From Luteipulveratus mongoliensis (GTDB lineage Bacteria; Actinomycetota; Actinomycetes; Actinomycetales; Dermatophilaceae), in contig NZ_CP011112.1 in assembly GCF_001190945.1 (NCBI RefSeq), positions 1,488,001-1,552,000 on the forward strand: 64,000 nucleotides of DNA. Reading direction: 5' to 3'. The stretch's first letter is position 1. Every line of letters starts with the position of its first letter. Shown here in pieces: positions 38,435 to 46,637 of this stretch. The notes beneath the pieces are model-generated. The model was not told the DNA's origin, did no database searches, and saw only the letters and a list, made by a program, of their open reading frames with translations. The position numbers and the translations under genes are program-made.

Positions 38435-39100
38435 ATGCCTGTTCTGACCGACCTGCGCAAGACCCTCGCCAACCCGACCCCCCTGTACGCCGCCGTTGGC
38501 GTTGCAGACCTGGCCGTCTCCTCCGCCAAGACCGCCTCCGACGAGGCCGGCGAGCGCGTGACCGAGCGTGTCAGCGGCCTCTCCGAGCGCGTCTCGGGCC
38601 TCCGCTCGGACATCGAGGGCCTTCGTACGGACCTCGAGCCCAAGCAGCTGTCCGCCAAGGTGCAGACCTTCGCCCAGGAGACCGTCGCGCAGGCCAAGGC
38701 CATCCCGACCACCGTCGCCGAGCGTCGCAAGGCCCTGACCGGCCAGGCCGAGAAGTCCTACACCGAGTTCAGCAAGCGCGGCGAGAAGGTCGTCACCGAG
38801 CTGCGCAAGCAGCAGGACAAGACCACCCAGCAGCTCGTCGCGCAGGGCAAGGACGTTGTCGCGACCGCTCGCAAGACCGCGGACGACACCCAGGCCCGCG
38901 CGCGTCGTACGGTCCTGCTCGGTCGCAAGGAGGCCGCTGAGGCCGTGACCGAGGCTGCCCAGGCCGTGCAGGACGTGGCCGGCAAGGTCGAGGCCGACGC
39001 CAAGACCGAGGTGCGTTCCACCACCGCGCGTACCCGCAAGGCGCCGGTCCGCAAGGCGACCGCCAAGAAGGCTCCGGCCAAGAAGACGACCACCAAGTAA
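38435..39100 (+). CDS. hbhA: HBHA-like (heparin-binding hemagglutinin) coiled-coil protein
   Basis: A 221-residue protein. The N-terminal segment 'MPVLTDLRKTLANPTPLYAA' resembles the start of mycobacterial HBHA, followed by a long coiled coil (about residues 30-165) and a Lys/Ala/Pro-rich tail ('RKATAKKAPAKKTTTK'), the polycation that binds sulfated glycans and DNA in HBHA. HBHA sits on the cell surface without a normal signal peptide and also associates with lipid bodies. Ribosome site GAAAGGA before ATG at 38435. Gene order XRE-HBHA is conserved. Here adhesion is not implied; a cell-envelope or lipid role is possible. Confidence 0.8.
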   Translation: MPVLTDLRKTLANPTPLYAAVGVADLAVSSAKTASDEAGERVTERVSGLSERVSGLRSDIEGLRTDLEPKQLSAKVQTFAQETVAQAKAIPTTVAERRKALTGQAEKSYTEFSKRGEKVVTELRKQQDKTTQQLVAQGKDVVATARKTADDTQARARRTVLLGRKEAAEAVTEAAQAVQDVAGKVEADAKTEVRSTTARTRKAPVRKATAKKAPAKKTTTK

Positions 39101-39123
39101 GTCGTCTGTTCAGACCCCCGCCT

Positions 39124-39158
39124 CGAGACCCCACGAGCCATGTGCTCGTGGGGTCTCG
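39124..39158 (+). terminator. Rho-independent-type terminator after HBHA-like gene
   Basis: CGAGACCCCACGAGC CATGT GCTCGTGGGGTCTCG, 15-bp perfect stem, 5-base loop, followed by TGGTTTT. Confidence 0.88.
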
Positions 39159-39418
39159 TGGTTTTGGTGGGGCAGATGGGTCTACTGATGTCCCGATCCG
39201 GGGCCAGGTGTGCGATCGCGCACCCTTAAGGATGAAGTGGCCAACCCCTCTGGGTATGCCACCCCCGACTGTTACCGCGATTAACGCCGTTCCCGGACGC
39301 TCAGGTCTAGACACGACGGTGTCAAGGTGCTCGGCTGTCAGGTGAGGGCGCGCTCCATGAATCAACCAGCGCGCCCGCGACGGCTCAGTCATTCCGATCA
39401 CGAAGAGGGGTCTGGCAA
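39159..39418. other. Intergenic region upstream of PRC-barrel gene
   Basis: The gap from 39101 to 39418 holds the terminator at its left end and otherwise no ORF I can support. There is a 9-bp invert GGGCGCGCT (39346-39354) / AGCGCGCCC (39368-39376), and GAGGGG about 10 bases before the next ATG as ribosome site. GGGTAT at 39252-39257 resembles the -10 of stress sigma factors, but I see no matching GTTT at -35. Confidence 0.4.
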
Positions 39419-40588
39419 ATGATCACTACGGATCAGGTACAGACGGTACGCGGCGGGCACGCGCTCGACAGCAACGGCGAGAAAATTGGTTCGATCGGCG
39501 AGGTCTACCTCGACGACCGAACGGGCAACCCGGCCTGGGTCACCGTCAACACAGGTCTGTTCGGCACCTCGGAGTCGTTCATTCCGTTGCAGGACGCATC
39601 CGTTGAGGGCAAGGATGTCAAGGTCCCCTACACCAAGGACAAGGTGAAGGACGCTCCACGCGTTGATGCCGAGCAGCACCTGGACGTCGAGCAGGAGAAG
39701 GCGCTCTACCGCTACTACGGCGTCTCGTACGACGGCGCGGCCAGCAACAGCAACGGTGGACCCGGTGCTGCAGGCGGCCAGGGCGACTCGACCGAGGCCC
39801 GTACCGAAGCCATTAGCACGACGGACGCGACCTCCGACGCAGGTGCCGGCGGCACCGCAGCGGCAGGCACGGCGGCGGCAGGCACGGCGGCAGCGGGTAC
39901 AGCGGCTGCCGGCACCGCCGCAGCTGGAGGTCTGGGCAACCGCGACGCTGTCGCGCCCGCGCCCGCTCCTGAGCGCGCGGCCGACGACTACTCCACCAAC
40001 AAGGCCGGCTTCGACGCCGGTCCGGGTCGGGCAGCCGAGACGACGTACGAGCCCCCGAAGGCTCCCGAGGCCAAGGCTCCGCCGGTCGAGGAGAAGGCTG
40101 CCGACAAGGCGCCCGACACCAAGGTCGGCGTGACCGCTGACAAGGCCACCGCAGGGGAGCGCGACCCGCGCGACCTCGACGGTGACGGTGTCGTGACGCG
40201 CTACGAGGAGCAGCTGCACGTCGCGACCGAGCGTCGCGAGGCCGGCCGCGTACGTCTGCGCAAGTCGGTCATCACCGAGGACCAGACCGTGACCGTGCCC
40301 CTCACCCGCGAGGAGGTCAGCCTCGAGCGTTTCACGATCGAAACGCCAGAGGTCGTCGAAGGCGACCCGTTCGGCGACGACGTGCGTGAGTTCGTCCTCT
40401 ACGAAGAGGTTCCGGTCATCAGCAAGCGGGCGGTCGCCGTCGAGCGCGTCGGCCTCCGCAAGAACACCGTCCAGGAGAACCGCCAGGTCACCGACAAGAT
40501 CCGCAAGGAGCAGATCGACCTCGATGGTGACGGCATTCCGGACAACCTCAAGTCAGGTCTCAAGGCTGACGACAAGGGCCGTTCCTAA
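39419..40588 (+). CDS. PRC-barrel plus DUF2382 (YsnF/AvaK) protein
   Basis: A 389-residue soluble protein. Residues 1-100 are a PRC-barrel ('GHALDSNGEKIGSIGEVYLD', 'WVTVNTGLFGTSESFIPL'). A low-complexity middle contains five tandem GTAAA-type pentapeptides and Pro/Glu/Lys-rich sequence. The C-terminal ~110 residues are DUF2382: 'EEQLHVATERREAGRVRLRK', 'VPLTREEVSLERFTIETPEV' and 'EEVPVISKRAVAVERVGLRK'. Such proteins are abundant stress-related proteins in actinobacteria; the molecular role is unknown. It may be induced by general stress, which is inference from the family. Confidence 0.88.
   Translation: MITTDQVQTVRGGHALDSNGEKIGSIGEVYLDDRTGNPAWVTVNTGLFGTSESFIPLQDASVEGKDVKVPYTKDKVKDAPRVDAEQHLDVEQEKALYRYYGVSYDGAASNSNGGPGAAGGQGDSTEARTEAISTTDATSDAGAGGTAAAGTAAAGTAAAGTAAAGTAAAGGLGNRDAVAPAPAPERAADDYSTNKAGFDAGPGRAAETTYEPPKAPEAKAPPVEEKAADKAPDTKVGVTADKATAGERDPRDLDGDGVVTRYEEQLHVATERREAGRVRLRKSVITEDQTVTVPLTREEVSLERFTIETPEVVEGDPFGDDVREFVLYEEVPVISKRAVAVERVGLRKNTVQENRQVTDKIRKEQIDLDGDGIPDNLKSGLKADDKGRS
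39851..39925 (+). repeat. 15-bp tandem repeat in PRC-barrel gene
   Basis: Five units of GGCACNGCNGCNGCN encode Gly-Thr-Ala-Ala-Ala/Gly pentapeptides in the linker between the two domains. Units differ at synonymous positions. Confidence 0.8.
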
Positions 40589-40610
40589 GAGCGCCCCAGC
40601 AGCCTGAAGA

Positions 40611-40644
40611 AGGGCCCGGTCGACGTATGCGTCGACCGGGCCCT
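40611..40644. terminator. Bidirectional terminator between convergent genes
   Basis: AGGGCCCGGTCGACG TATG CGTCGACCGGGCCCT: 15-bp perfect stem with 4-base loop. Confidence 0.85.
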
Positions 40645-40657
40645 CCTGCGTCCTCCG

Positions 40658-41758
40658 TCAGAACTGGCGCAACGAGCTGGCGCGAATCAGGATCGAGTTC
40701 TGCTTGGCCGACTCGGGCGGGTGTCCCGGGTTGGTCGCGGCGTATTTCCGCAGGTGCGTCGCGGTGAGCCGGTGGACGTAGTCGACCGACGGCGCTGAAA
40801 TCGGGTCGACGACCAGGTAGTACGTCCCGTCGTAGCCGAGCACGGCGACCCAGTGCGAGGTCGGTTTGCTCACGGAGACCGGGTAGGGCATCTGGAAGAC
40901 GTCGCCGCCTGCGATCGAGGGCCGACCCGCCCGCGCGTCGGTGAGCGTGTCCTCAATTCCACCGTGCCACAACGAGATTCCGTACTTGCCGAACCCGGTG
41001 ACGAAGTCGGGGTACTCCGTGCCGATCTTGTCGCGCGCGGTGGTGTGCGCAACCTCCATGGCGTCGTACCGGAACTTCTCGATCGCCGTACGCCGCGTGG
41101 TCACGTCCCACGTCCAGCTCGTCGGGGTTTTGCCCTGGTGAAGCAAGGTAGCCACCGCGACGACGGGGCCGCAGTTGGCCCACTGCGCGGTGCCGGTGTC
41201 GCGCTGCAGCATCGGGTACAGCGCCCCGGACGTCCTGGCGCCGAACAGGGTCGACCAGGTGAGCAGCGAGACCTTGTCGGAGTGCGCCATGCCGTGGCCG
41301 ATCTGGAAGGACCAGATGTTGCGTCGTGTCTTGTCGCCGTAGTAGCCGGTGCCGTCCATGACGTAGCCCTGCCGCGTCAGCAGGACCTGTGACGCCGTCA
41401 CGAAGTAGCTCGTGTTGCCGTAGGTGATGAGGGCGAGGTCGCCGATCAGCTTCCGAAAGGTGGCGTCATTGGCGATCCCGGTCACCGGCAGGGCGCGACG
41501 CGTCTGGAAAGCGCGCACCGCGCTGACCGTCCCGGCGTCGTACGTGTCGCCGATCCCGCAGTTGTGACCGCGGTGGAAGAGGATGTAGCGCAGTGCGCGC
41601 ACGGGGATCCCGGTCATTCCTGCGGACAGGGTCGGGAAGGTCGTCATCGGATAGTTCGGCGCGGCCGCCGCCCCTGGCGCGGTGGCGAGGAGAGTTGCTC
41701 CTGCACCGGCGAGAGCGCCACTCCCGAGCAGCGCACGACGACTGATGGATGCTGGCAT
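40658..41758 (-). CDS. Tat-exported protein with peptidoglycan-binding-like and C39/papain-like domains
   Basis: A 366-residue secreted protein. The N-terminus is a Tat signal ('MPASISRRALLGSGALAGAG', twin Arg at 7-8, cleavage near 'AAAAP'). Residues 40-170 resemble two peptidoglycan_binding_1 repeats ('YDAGTVSAVRAFQTRRALPV', 'GYYGDKTRRNIWSFQIGHGM'). The C-terminal half looks like a papain-fold (C39_2-like) peptidase: Cys in 'QWANCGPVVAVATLL' and His/Asp in 'SHWVAVLGYDGTYYLVVDP'. It may cut cell-wall peptides or act as a wall-associated amidase. ATG at 41758 with GGGGA upstream. Confidence 0.8.
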   Translation of the reverse strand: MPASISRRALLGSGALAGAGATLLATAPGAAAAPNYPMTTFPTLSAGMTGIPVRALRYILFHRGHNCGIGDTYDAGTVSAVRAFQTRRALPVTGIANDATFRKLIGDLALITYGNTSYFVTASQVLLTRQGYVMDGTGYYGDKTRRNIWSFQIGHGMAHSDKVSLLTWSTLFGARTSGALYPMLQRDTGTAQWANCGPVVAVATLLHQGKTPTSWTWDVTTRRTAIEKFRYDAMEVAHTTARDKIGTEYPDFVTGFGKYGISLWHGGIEDTLTDARAGRPSIAGGDVFQMPYPVSVSKPTSHWVAVLGYDGTYYLVVDPISAPSVDYVHRLTATHLRKYAATNPGHPPESAKQNSILIRASSLRQF

Positions 41759-41925
41759 GGCGTTCCCCTTGTCGGTCACGGCGTCATCGCGAGTCCCCCG
41801 ACTCCCGTGATGGAGGAAGGACGCTCGGTCCTCCCAGAGGTTGCTGGCTCTTCCACCATGCAATGCCGGACGGCGAACATGTGGGATTGGCCGATGTCCG
41901 GCGTGTGACTCATTCCTGGTCGTCC

Positions 41926-41931
41926 TACGCT
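41926..41931 (+). promoter_or_regulatory. -10 box (TACGCT), leaderless start
   Basis: TACGCT ends 6 bases before the GTG at 41938. Confidence 0.5.
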
Positions 41932-41937
41932 CGTGTC

Positions 41938-42906
41938 GTGACCGAACCCCTCGCTGCCTTGTCATCCGCACCCGTGCTGGCCCGCGTCGAGCGATCCGGA
42001 TTCGTGGAGTCGGTGCACCACGGAATGGCGGTCGAGGTGGCCGCGGACGGATCGGTGACGAGGGCGTACGGCGAGGTCGACGCACCGACGTTCCCGCGCT
42101 CGTCCAACAAGCCCATGCAGGCCGTCGCGATGCTGCGCGCCGGCCTCGACCTCGACGGCGAGCTGCTTGCCCTGGTGTGCGCGAGTCACTCGGGCGAGGA
42201 CTTCCATCTCGAGGGCGTACGCCGAATCCTCGCCTCGGCGGGGCTCGCCGAGGGAGACCTGCAGAACACCCCCGACTACCCCTACGACGACCAGGCGCGG
42301 CTGGCCTGGCTCCAGGCCGCTCGCCCCAAGGCGGCGATCGCGCAGAACTGCTCTGGCAAGCACGCGGGCATGCTGGCGACCTGCGCGGCGGCCGGTTGGG
42401 ACCTCGCGACCTACCGGGATCCCGATCACCCGCTGCAGCAGCTCATGGCCGAGACGCTCGGTGAGCTGGCCGGTGAGCCCGTCGCCGCGACCGGGATCGA
42501 CGGCTGCGGCGCGCCAGTCATGGCGATCAGCCTGGCGGGCGTGGCGCGGGCCTTCGGGCGGCTCGCCGCGGCTGCTGACGGGACTGGCGAGGGGCGCGTA
42601 CGGGACGCGATCCGCGCCTTCCCTGAGTTCCTCGGCGGCAGCCGGCGCGACGTCACCGAGCTGATCCGCGGGGTCGACGGGTTGATCGCCAAGGACGGCG
42701 CGGAGGCGGTCTACGGCGTCGGACTGGCCGACGGTCGAGGTTTCGCGGTCAAGATCGTGGACGGAGCCCAGCGTGCTCGTACGCCTGTGATGGCGGCCCT
42801 CTTGCGTGGCACTGGCGTCGATGAGTCGGTGCTCGACGAGATCGGCTACGTGCCGGTTCTTGGCCACGGCGCGACCGTGGGAACCGTTGTGGCGCAAGGA
42901 ATCTGA
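41938..42906 (+). CDS. Asparaginase (asparaginase_II family)
   Basis: A 322-residue enzyme of the Rhizobium-type (RpAsnase II, pfam Asparaginase_II) family, hydrolysing L-asparagine to aspartate and ammonia; unrelated in fold to E. coli AnsB. Recognisable segments: '[16 protein letters not shown]', '[17 protein letters not shown]', '[18 protein letters not shown]', '[13 protein letters not shown]' and '[16 protein letters not shown]'. These Ser-Lys and Cys/Lys clusters are the active site of the class. GTG start from -10 spacing. dtd follows with a TGATG overlap. Confidence 0.9.
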   Translation: MTEPLAALSSAPVLARVERSGFVESVHHGMAVEVAADGSVTRAYGEVDAPTFPRSSNKPMQAVAMLRAGLDLDGELLALVCASHSGEDFHLEGVRRILASAGLAEGDLQNTPDYPYDDQARLAWLQAARPKAAIAQNCSGKHAGMLATCAAAGWDLATYRDPDHPLQQLMAETLGELAGEPVAATGIDGCGAPVMAISLAGVARAFGRLAAAADGTGEGRVRDAIRAFPEFLGGSRRDVTELIRGVDGLIAKDGAEAVYGVGLADGRGFAVKIVDGAQRARTPVMAALLRGTGVDESVLDEIGYVPVLGHGATVGTVVAQGI

Positions 42907-43331
42907 TGCGCGCAGTCCTCCAGCGTGTGACGTCCGCATCGGTGACCGTCGAGGGTGAGCTGGTCGGTGCGATCGATCGGCCGGGCCTCGTGGCTCTGGT
43001 CGCCGCGACGCATGATGACGGTCCGTCGCAGGTGGCGGCGATGGCTCGCAAGATCGCCGAGCTGCGCATCCTGCCCGAGGAGCAGTCGGTGCTCGAGACC
43101 GGTGCGCCGGTGCTGATCGTCTCTCAGTTCACGCTCTACGGCGAGACCCGCAAGGGGCGCCGACCATCGTGGTCAGCGGCTGCGCCAGGGCCGGTCGCGG
43201 AGCCGCTCGTCGATGCGGTGGTCGAGGCGTTGCGCGCGGCTGGTGTCGAGGTCGCGACCGGACGGTTCGGCGCGATGATGCAGGTCGCCCTGGTCAACGA
43301 CGGCCCGTTCACGGTGCTCGTCGACGTCTGA
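42906..43331 (+). CDS. dtd: D-aminoacyl-tRNA deacylase
   Basis: Homodimeric proofreading enzyme that removes D-amino acids (and glycine from tRNA-Ala) from tRNA. 141 residues, standard length. Conserved '[20 protein letters not shown]' start, active-site '[18 protein letters not shown]' (SQFTL) and the cross-subunit '[12 protein letters not shown]' loop (GPxT). Overlaps the asparaginase stop by one base. The convergent gene ends 12 bases away without a visible terminator. Confidence 0.95.
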   Translation: MRAVLQRVTSASVTVEGELVGAIDRPGLVALVAATHDDGPSQVAAMARKIAELRILPEEQSVLETGAPVLIVSQFTLYGETRKGRRPSWSAAAPGPVAEPLVDAVVEALRAAGVEVATGRFGAMMQVALVNDGPFTVLVDV

Positions 43332-43343
43332 CGTCGCGCGGGT

Positions 43344-44837
43344 CTAGCGCTCCAGGTCGTGGCCGCGAGCGAGAGTCCTGTGCTGACCGTGCACGGCCAG
43401 AGCCCGCGGCGGGACCGCGGGGGATCGTTGCTGGACGTACTGGCTCACGACGCGCTCGCGGATCGTTGCAGGGTCCAGTCCGGACGAACGAAGGTCGCCC
43501 ACGCGGGCATCGATCTCGTGCTCGGGTGGGCTGCGCCACGGTCCTAGATCCGTGCCGAACCCACGGTCGAGCCGGTGGTCGCGGGTGATTCTGGCGCCGG
43601 CTGGAGCAGCGGGTCGGGTCAGGTCCCGCTCGGCCTCGTCGAAGGCCTGACGGGCCTGGCTGATCGGGTCGGTGCGGCTTGCGCGGGCCTCGCTGAGGGG
43701 AAGGCTTGCGGTGCCGAGTGTCCGCCGCTGCCAGTCGCGTCGTTCCAGGTCGGCCCGGACCTCCGCTCGATCGGGCGGGCCATGTCGCCCCGTGAGCTCG
43801 TCCTGAAGGCCCTGGTTGGCGAGGTCGAGGCGGTCCAGGTCGCGGCGGAGGGTGCCCAGCCGGTCGTGGTGAGTGGCCAGCTCAATGACCGGTGCCCTCA
43901 CGCTCCGGTCGCGCGCGATGTCGTCCTCGATCTGCCGAGACACCTGCCCGGTGCGACCGGTGACCCGGCGGATGGTGTCCCTGACGACGTCACGGGTTTC
44001 GGCGATCCCTTCGACCGCTTCGGCCAGCTCGCTGCCGCGGGCCTCATAGCGTTGCTCGGCCTGGGCGACGGCCCTGTCGAGACGCCGCTCGCGCTCGGTG
44101 ACCCGTGCCCGGGTCGCGTCGAGATCCAGCGTGATCTGGTCGCGTTCGAGGGTGACGCGTTCGAGCTCTGCGGTCATGTCGCGCACCCGCTGGGCTGCCA
44201 GGTCGGCCGCGGGTGTGTGCTCGGTCCGCTGCTCGAGTTCCTCCCGGGCGATGGCGAGGTCGTCGGCGAGCTGCATCGCGCGCACCTCGAAGTGCTTGAG
44301 CTCCTGGCCGCGCAGCAGCAGGCCCACCTCGTCGAAGGCCCGCTCACGGCTGAGGTCGGTCACCTCGCGGAGCATGAACGTCTCGGGGTACGTCCGTTCC
44401 AGCTCCCGGGCGCGCTCCAGCGCCGGTGGTGGCAGCTTCGCCAGATCTTCCACCAACCAGATCGCGACGCCGCGCCGCTCCAGTAACCGCGCGTCCTTCT
44501 GCAGCTGTTGTTGTGCAGTGTGGTCTGCGGCCCGGCCTGCTTTGGCCTCGATCGCCACACGTATTTCGAAGTCGACCGCGTGGTCGTGGAAGCGGGCGCC
44601 TCGACCGGTGTCGTAGTACGTGCGAGTGCGCCAGCCGCGCACCGGCTGCAAGCCCAGAGTGCGGCCGATCTCCGCCTCCCAAGCGGCACCGACCTTGCCG
44701 ATCGCCTCCATGCGCTCGGCCGTGGCCCGGTAGTCGGCCAGGTTCCTGGGCTGCTCGCCCTTCGCGACCCTGTCCGGTGCATAGACCTCGCGGTGGTGCT
44801 GCTCCCACTGCTGATCAGACCAGTCCGACCTCGACAT
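43344..44837 (-). CDS. Restriction-endonuclease-like fold plus long coiled-coil protein, unknown system
   Basis: A 497-residue protein. The N-terminal ~150 residues look like a PD-(D/E)xK nuclease fold: Glu54 in 'WEAEIG', Asp89 in 'HAVDFEIRVAIEAKAG', Glu97-x-Lys99, then 'QLQKDARLLERRGVAIWLVE', an arrangement similar to REase-fold toxin domains. About residues 185-400 are a charged Arg/Glu-rich coiled coil, followed by a Pro/Arg-rich tail. No signal peptide. It follows a 179-residue gene by 8 bases on the same strand. Possible roles: nuclease effector or toxin, defence component, or DNA-processing factor; none is proven. ATG at 44837. Confidence 0.65.
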   Translation of the reverse strand: MSRSDWSDQQWEQHHREVYAPDRVAKGEQPRNLADYRATAERMEAIGKVGAAWEAEIGRTLGLQPVRGWRTRTYYDTGRGARFHDHAVDFEIRVAIEAKAGRAADHTAQQQLQKDARLLERRGVAIWLVEDLAKLPPPALERARELERTYPETFMLREVTDLSRERAFDEVGLLLRGQELKHFEVRAMQLADDLAIAREELEQRTEHTPAADLAAQRVRDMTAELERVTLERDQITLDLDATRARVTERERRLDRAVAQAEQRYEARGSELAEAVEGIAETRDVVRDTIRRVTGRTGQVSRQIEDDIARDRSVRAPVIELATHHDRLGTLRRDLDRLDLANQGLQDELTGRHGPPDRAEVRADLERRDWQRRTLGTASLPLSEARASRTDPISQARQAFDEAERDLTRPAAPAGARITRDHRLDRGFGTDLGPWRSPPEHEIDARVGDLRSSGLDPATIRERVVSQYVQQRSPAVPPRALAVHGQHRTLARGHDLER

Positions 44838-44845
44838 CACAGGCC

Positions 44846-45385
44846 TTACAGGCCGTGCTCGACCTGGTAGTCGAACCACTCATCTGGCGACAGTCGACCG
44901 GCAGCGACCCAGTCGTTGTAGGCCCTGCGCGCATAGCCGAAAAGCTGGACCCAGGCACCGCCGGTGCGATCGCCCAGCGCGCCGTCGACCTGTCCTTCGA
45001 CCTGGAGATACTCCGGATTGGCCGGCTCGCTCACAACGGGCGCCTTGGTGCCGTTGCGGTTCACATCGATCCACATCCAGGTGCCCTCGAAGTTGCGGAC
45101 GAACACCTCGCCGAGATAGCGCCGGAACCGCTTCTCCCGCTCCCGCCGCCACGACAGGTCACCCGGCTCGCGGTCCCAGAAGTAGCGCAGCGCCGCCTGC
45201 TCGGCATGCCGCAGACCCTCCTCCGACCACGGATCGGCGGGCATGTCGGGCACATCGCGCTCGAAGAACAGGGCCAGCTCGTCATCCATCGCTGCGAGCC
45301 AGGTCAGGAACTCCGGGTCCTGCTGGTCGCGCTCACGCTGAGCCAGCTCTGCCTCGGTGTAGGGCCGATCGCCACCCACGTGCAC
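44846..45385 (-). CDS. Hypothetical partner of the nuclease-like coiled-coil protein
   Basis: A 179-residue very acidic, Trp/Tyr-rich soluble protein of no recognised family. Distinct segments: 'DPEFLTWLAAMDDELALFFE', 'YLGEVFVRNFEGTWMWIDV' and 'GAWVQLFGYARRAYNDWV'. The acidity and size would suit an inhibitor or immunity protein of a basic nuclease partner, but the gene order (small gene first) also suits an antitoxin. Eight bases separate it from the downstream gene, so co-transcription is likely. GTG/ATG choice: ATG at 45385 is the only good start. Confidence 0.6.
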   Translation of the reverse strand: MHVGGDRPYTEAELAQRERDQQDPEFLTWLAAMDDELALFFERDVPDMPADPWSEEGLRHAEQAALRYFWDREPGDLSWRREREKRFRRYLGEVFVRNFEGTWMWIDVNRNGTKAPVVSEPANPEYLQVEGQVDGALGDRTGGAWVQLFGYARRAYNDWVAAGRLSPDEWFDYQVEHGL

Positions 45386-45501
45386 TGCCTCCCTGTGATG
45401 AACCGGACGTCACCAGTGTCGCCGATGCCACCCACACGGTGCGAGGCCGACACCGACGAGTGTCCGCCAGCGTGGTTGAGGTCCGAACCCGGCCCGGCAC
45501 G

Positions 45502-45507
45502 TACTCT
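45502..45507 (+). promoter_or_regulatory. -10 box (TACTCT), leaderless start
   Basis: TACTCT ends 6 bases before the ATG at 45514. Confidence 0.5.
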
Positions 45508-45513
45508 TGCGTC

Positions 45514-45840
45514 ATGGTCGATGGTTTGTGGCAGGTACAGAACCTCGTGGCGTTGGTGCTCGGCATCGCGCTCTTCGCGATGCAGGTCTACGCGTTCGTC
45601 GATGCCCTGCGCCATCGGGAGGATGCCTACCGTGCAGCGAGCAAGCTCACCAAGACCTGGTGGTGCGCCATCACCGGTGTCTGCGCCGCGCTCGGCCTTC
45701 TGAGCATCACAAACCCGCTGCAGATCTTCGAGATCATTGCTGTGGTCGGTGCGGCGGTCTATCTCGCCGATGTCCGTCCCGCCCTCCAACGCGTCATCGG
45801 CCGCGGTGGCCGCAATGAGGGCCCCTACGGCCCGTGGTGA
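45514..45840 (+). CDS. DUF2516 membrane protein
   Basis: A 108-residue protein with two to three transmembrane helices ('VQNLVALVLGIALFAMQVYA', 'WWCAITGVCAALGLLSI', 'IFEIIAVVGAAVYLADV') and the family pattern 'FVDALRHREDAYRAASKLTK'. DUF2516 proteins are conserved in actinobacteria and, in mycobacteria, sit beside the HBHA gene (Rv0476 as I recall). Here they are separated by about 6 kb of other genes. Function unknown. GTGA overlap with the next gene. Confidence 0.88.
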   Translation: MVDGLWQVQNLVALVLGIALFAMQVYAFVDALRHREDAYRAASKLTKTWWCAITGVCAALGLLSITNPLQIFEIIAVVGAAVYLADVRPALQRVIGRGGRNEGPYGPW

Positions 45841-46637
45841 GTGTCGCCCCACACACGCTGACCTCGATCCTGCCGACCCGAGAGGGCGGCCTCGAATACC
45901 TTCTGACCGGATCCGGTTCTCCCACCACAGTTTTCGCGCACGGACTCGCCGGATCGATCGACACCACGCGACCATTCGGCAGTGCCGTCTCCGGCACCCG
46001 AGCCTTCTTCCACTTCCGGGGCCACGGCGCCTCCTCCTCACCCGAGACACCCTGGACGTACGCCGCCCTCGCCACTGAGCTGCGCGCGGTCGCCGATCAT
46101 GTCGGGGCTACTCGAGCCCTCGGCGTGAGCATGGGTGCCGGCGCCCTGTGCCACTGGCTGGCCAAGGAGCCGGACCGGTTCGAACGCGTCGTCCTCGTCA
46201 TCCCGGCCGTGCTCGACACGCCTCGTCAGGACGCGGCCCTCGACCGGCTGCTGCGCATGGGCGAGCTGGCCGACGCACGCGACGTCGACGGGGTGACCGA
46301 TCTCCTCCTGGAGGAGCAGCCCGAGACGGAGCGCAACAGGGCCGCGGTGCGAGCATGGTGCCGGTCGCAGGCCGAAACCATCGTCCGCACCGACGTGAGC
46401 CGGGCCCTGCGGACCATCCCGCACGAGGTGGCGATGACGTCCCGCGAAGCCCTCACCGGCGTACACGTGCCGGTCCTGGTCCTCGCGCAAGAGGATGATC
46501 CGGCGCACCCCGTGTGGGTCGCGGAGCAGGCAGCGGACCTCCTGCCGGAGGCGACGTTGGAGGTGCTGCCGCCGGGAGGGATCCTGTGGAGGCACCGCGC
46601 ACACGTACGACAGCTGATCGGAGACTTCTTCGCATGA
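45837..46637 (+). CDS. Alpha/beta hydrolase
   Basis: A 266-residue alpha/beta-hydrolase-fold enzyme. Oxyanion region 'TTVFAHGLAGSIDTTRPF', nucleophile elbow 'GVSMGAGALCHWLA' (Gly-x-Ser-x-Gly), acid in 'LVLAQEDDPAHPVW'. The expected C-terminal His is in 'ILWRHRAHVRQLIGDF'. Substrate unknown. The GTG at 45837 overlaps the DUF2516 stop (GTGA); a GTG one codon earlier is possible. ATGA overlap with the following dehydrogenase gene suggests a three-gene operon. Confidence 0.85.
   Translation: MSVAPHTLTSILPTREGGLEYLLTGSGSPTTVFAHGLAGSIDTTRPFGSAVSGTRAFFHFRGHGASSSPETPWTYAALATELRAVADHVGATRALGVSMGAGALCHWLAKEPDRFERVVLVIPAVLDTPRQDAALDRLLRMGELADARDVDGVTDLLLEEQPETERNRAAVRAWCRSQAETIVRTDVSRALRTIPHEVAMTSREALTGVHVPVLVLAQEDDPAHPVWVAEQAADLLPEATLEVLPPGGILWRHRAHVRQLIGDFFA

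Noticed and set aside
39252-39257. Stress-sigma promoter (GGGTAT) before the PRC-barrel gene
   Set aside because: No GTTT-type -35 at the right spacing, so the match to one hexamer is not enough.
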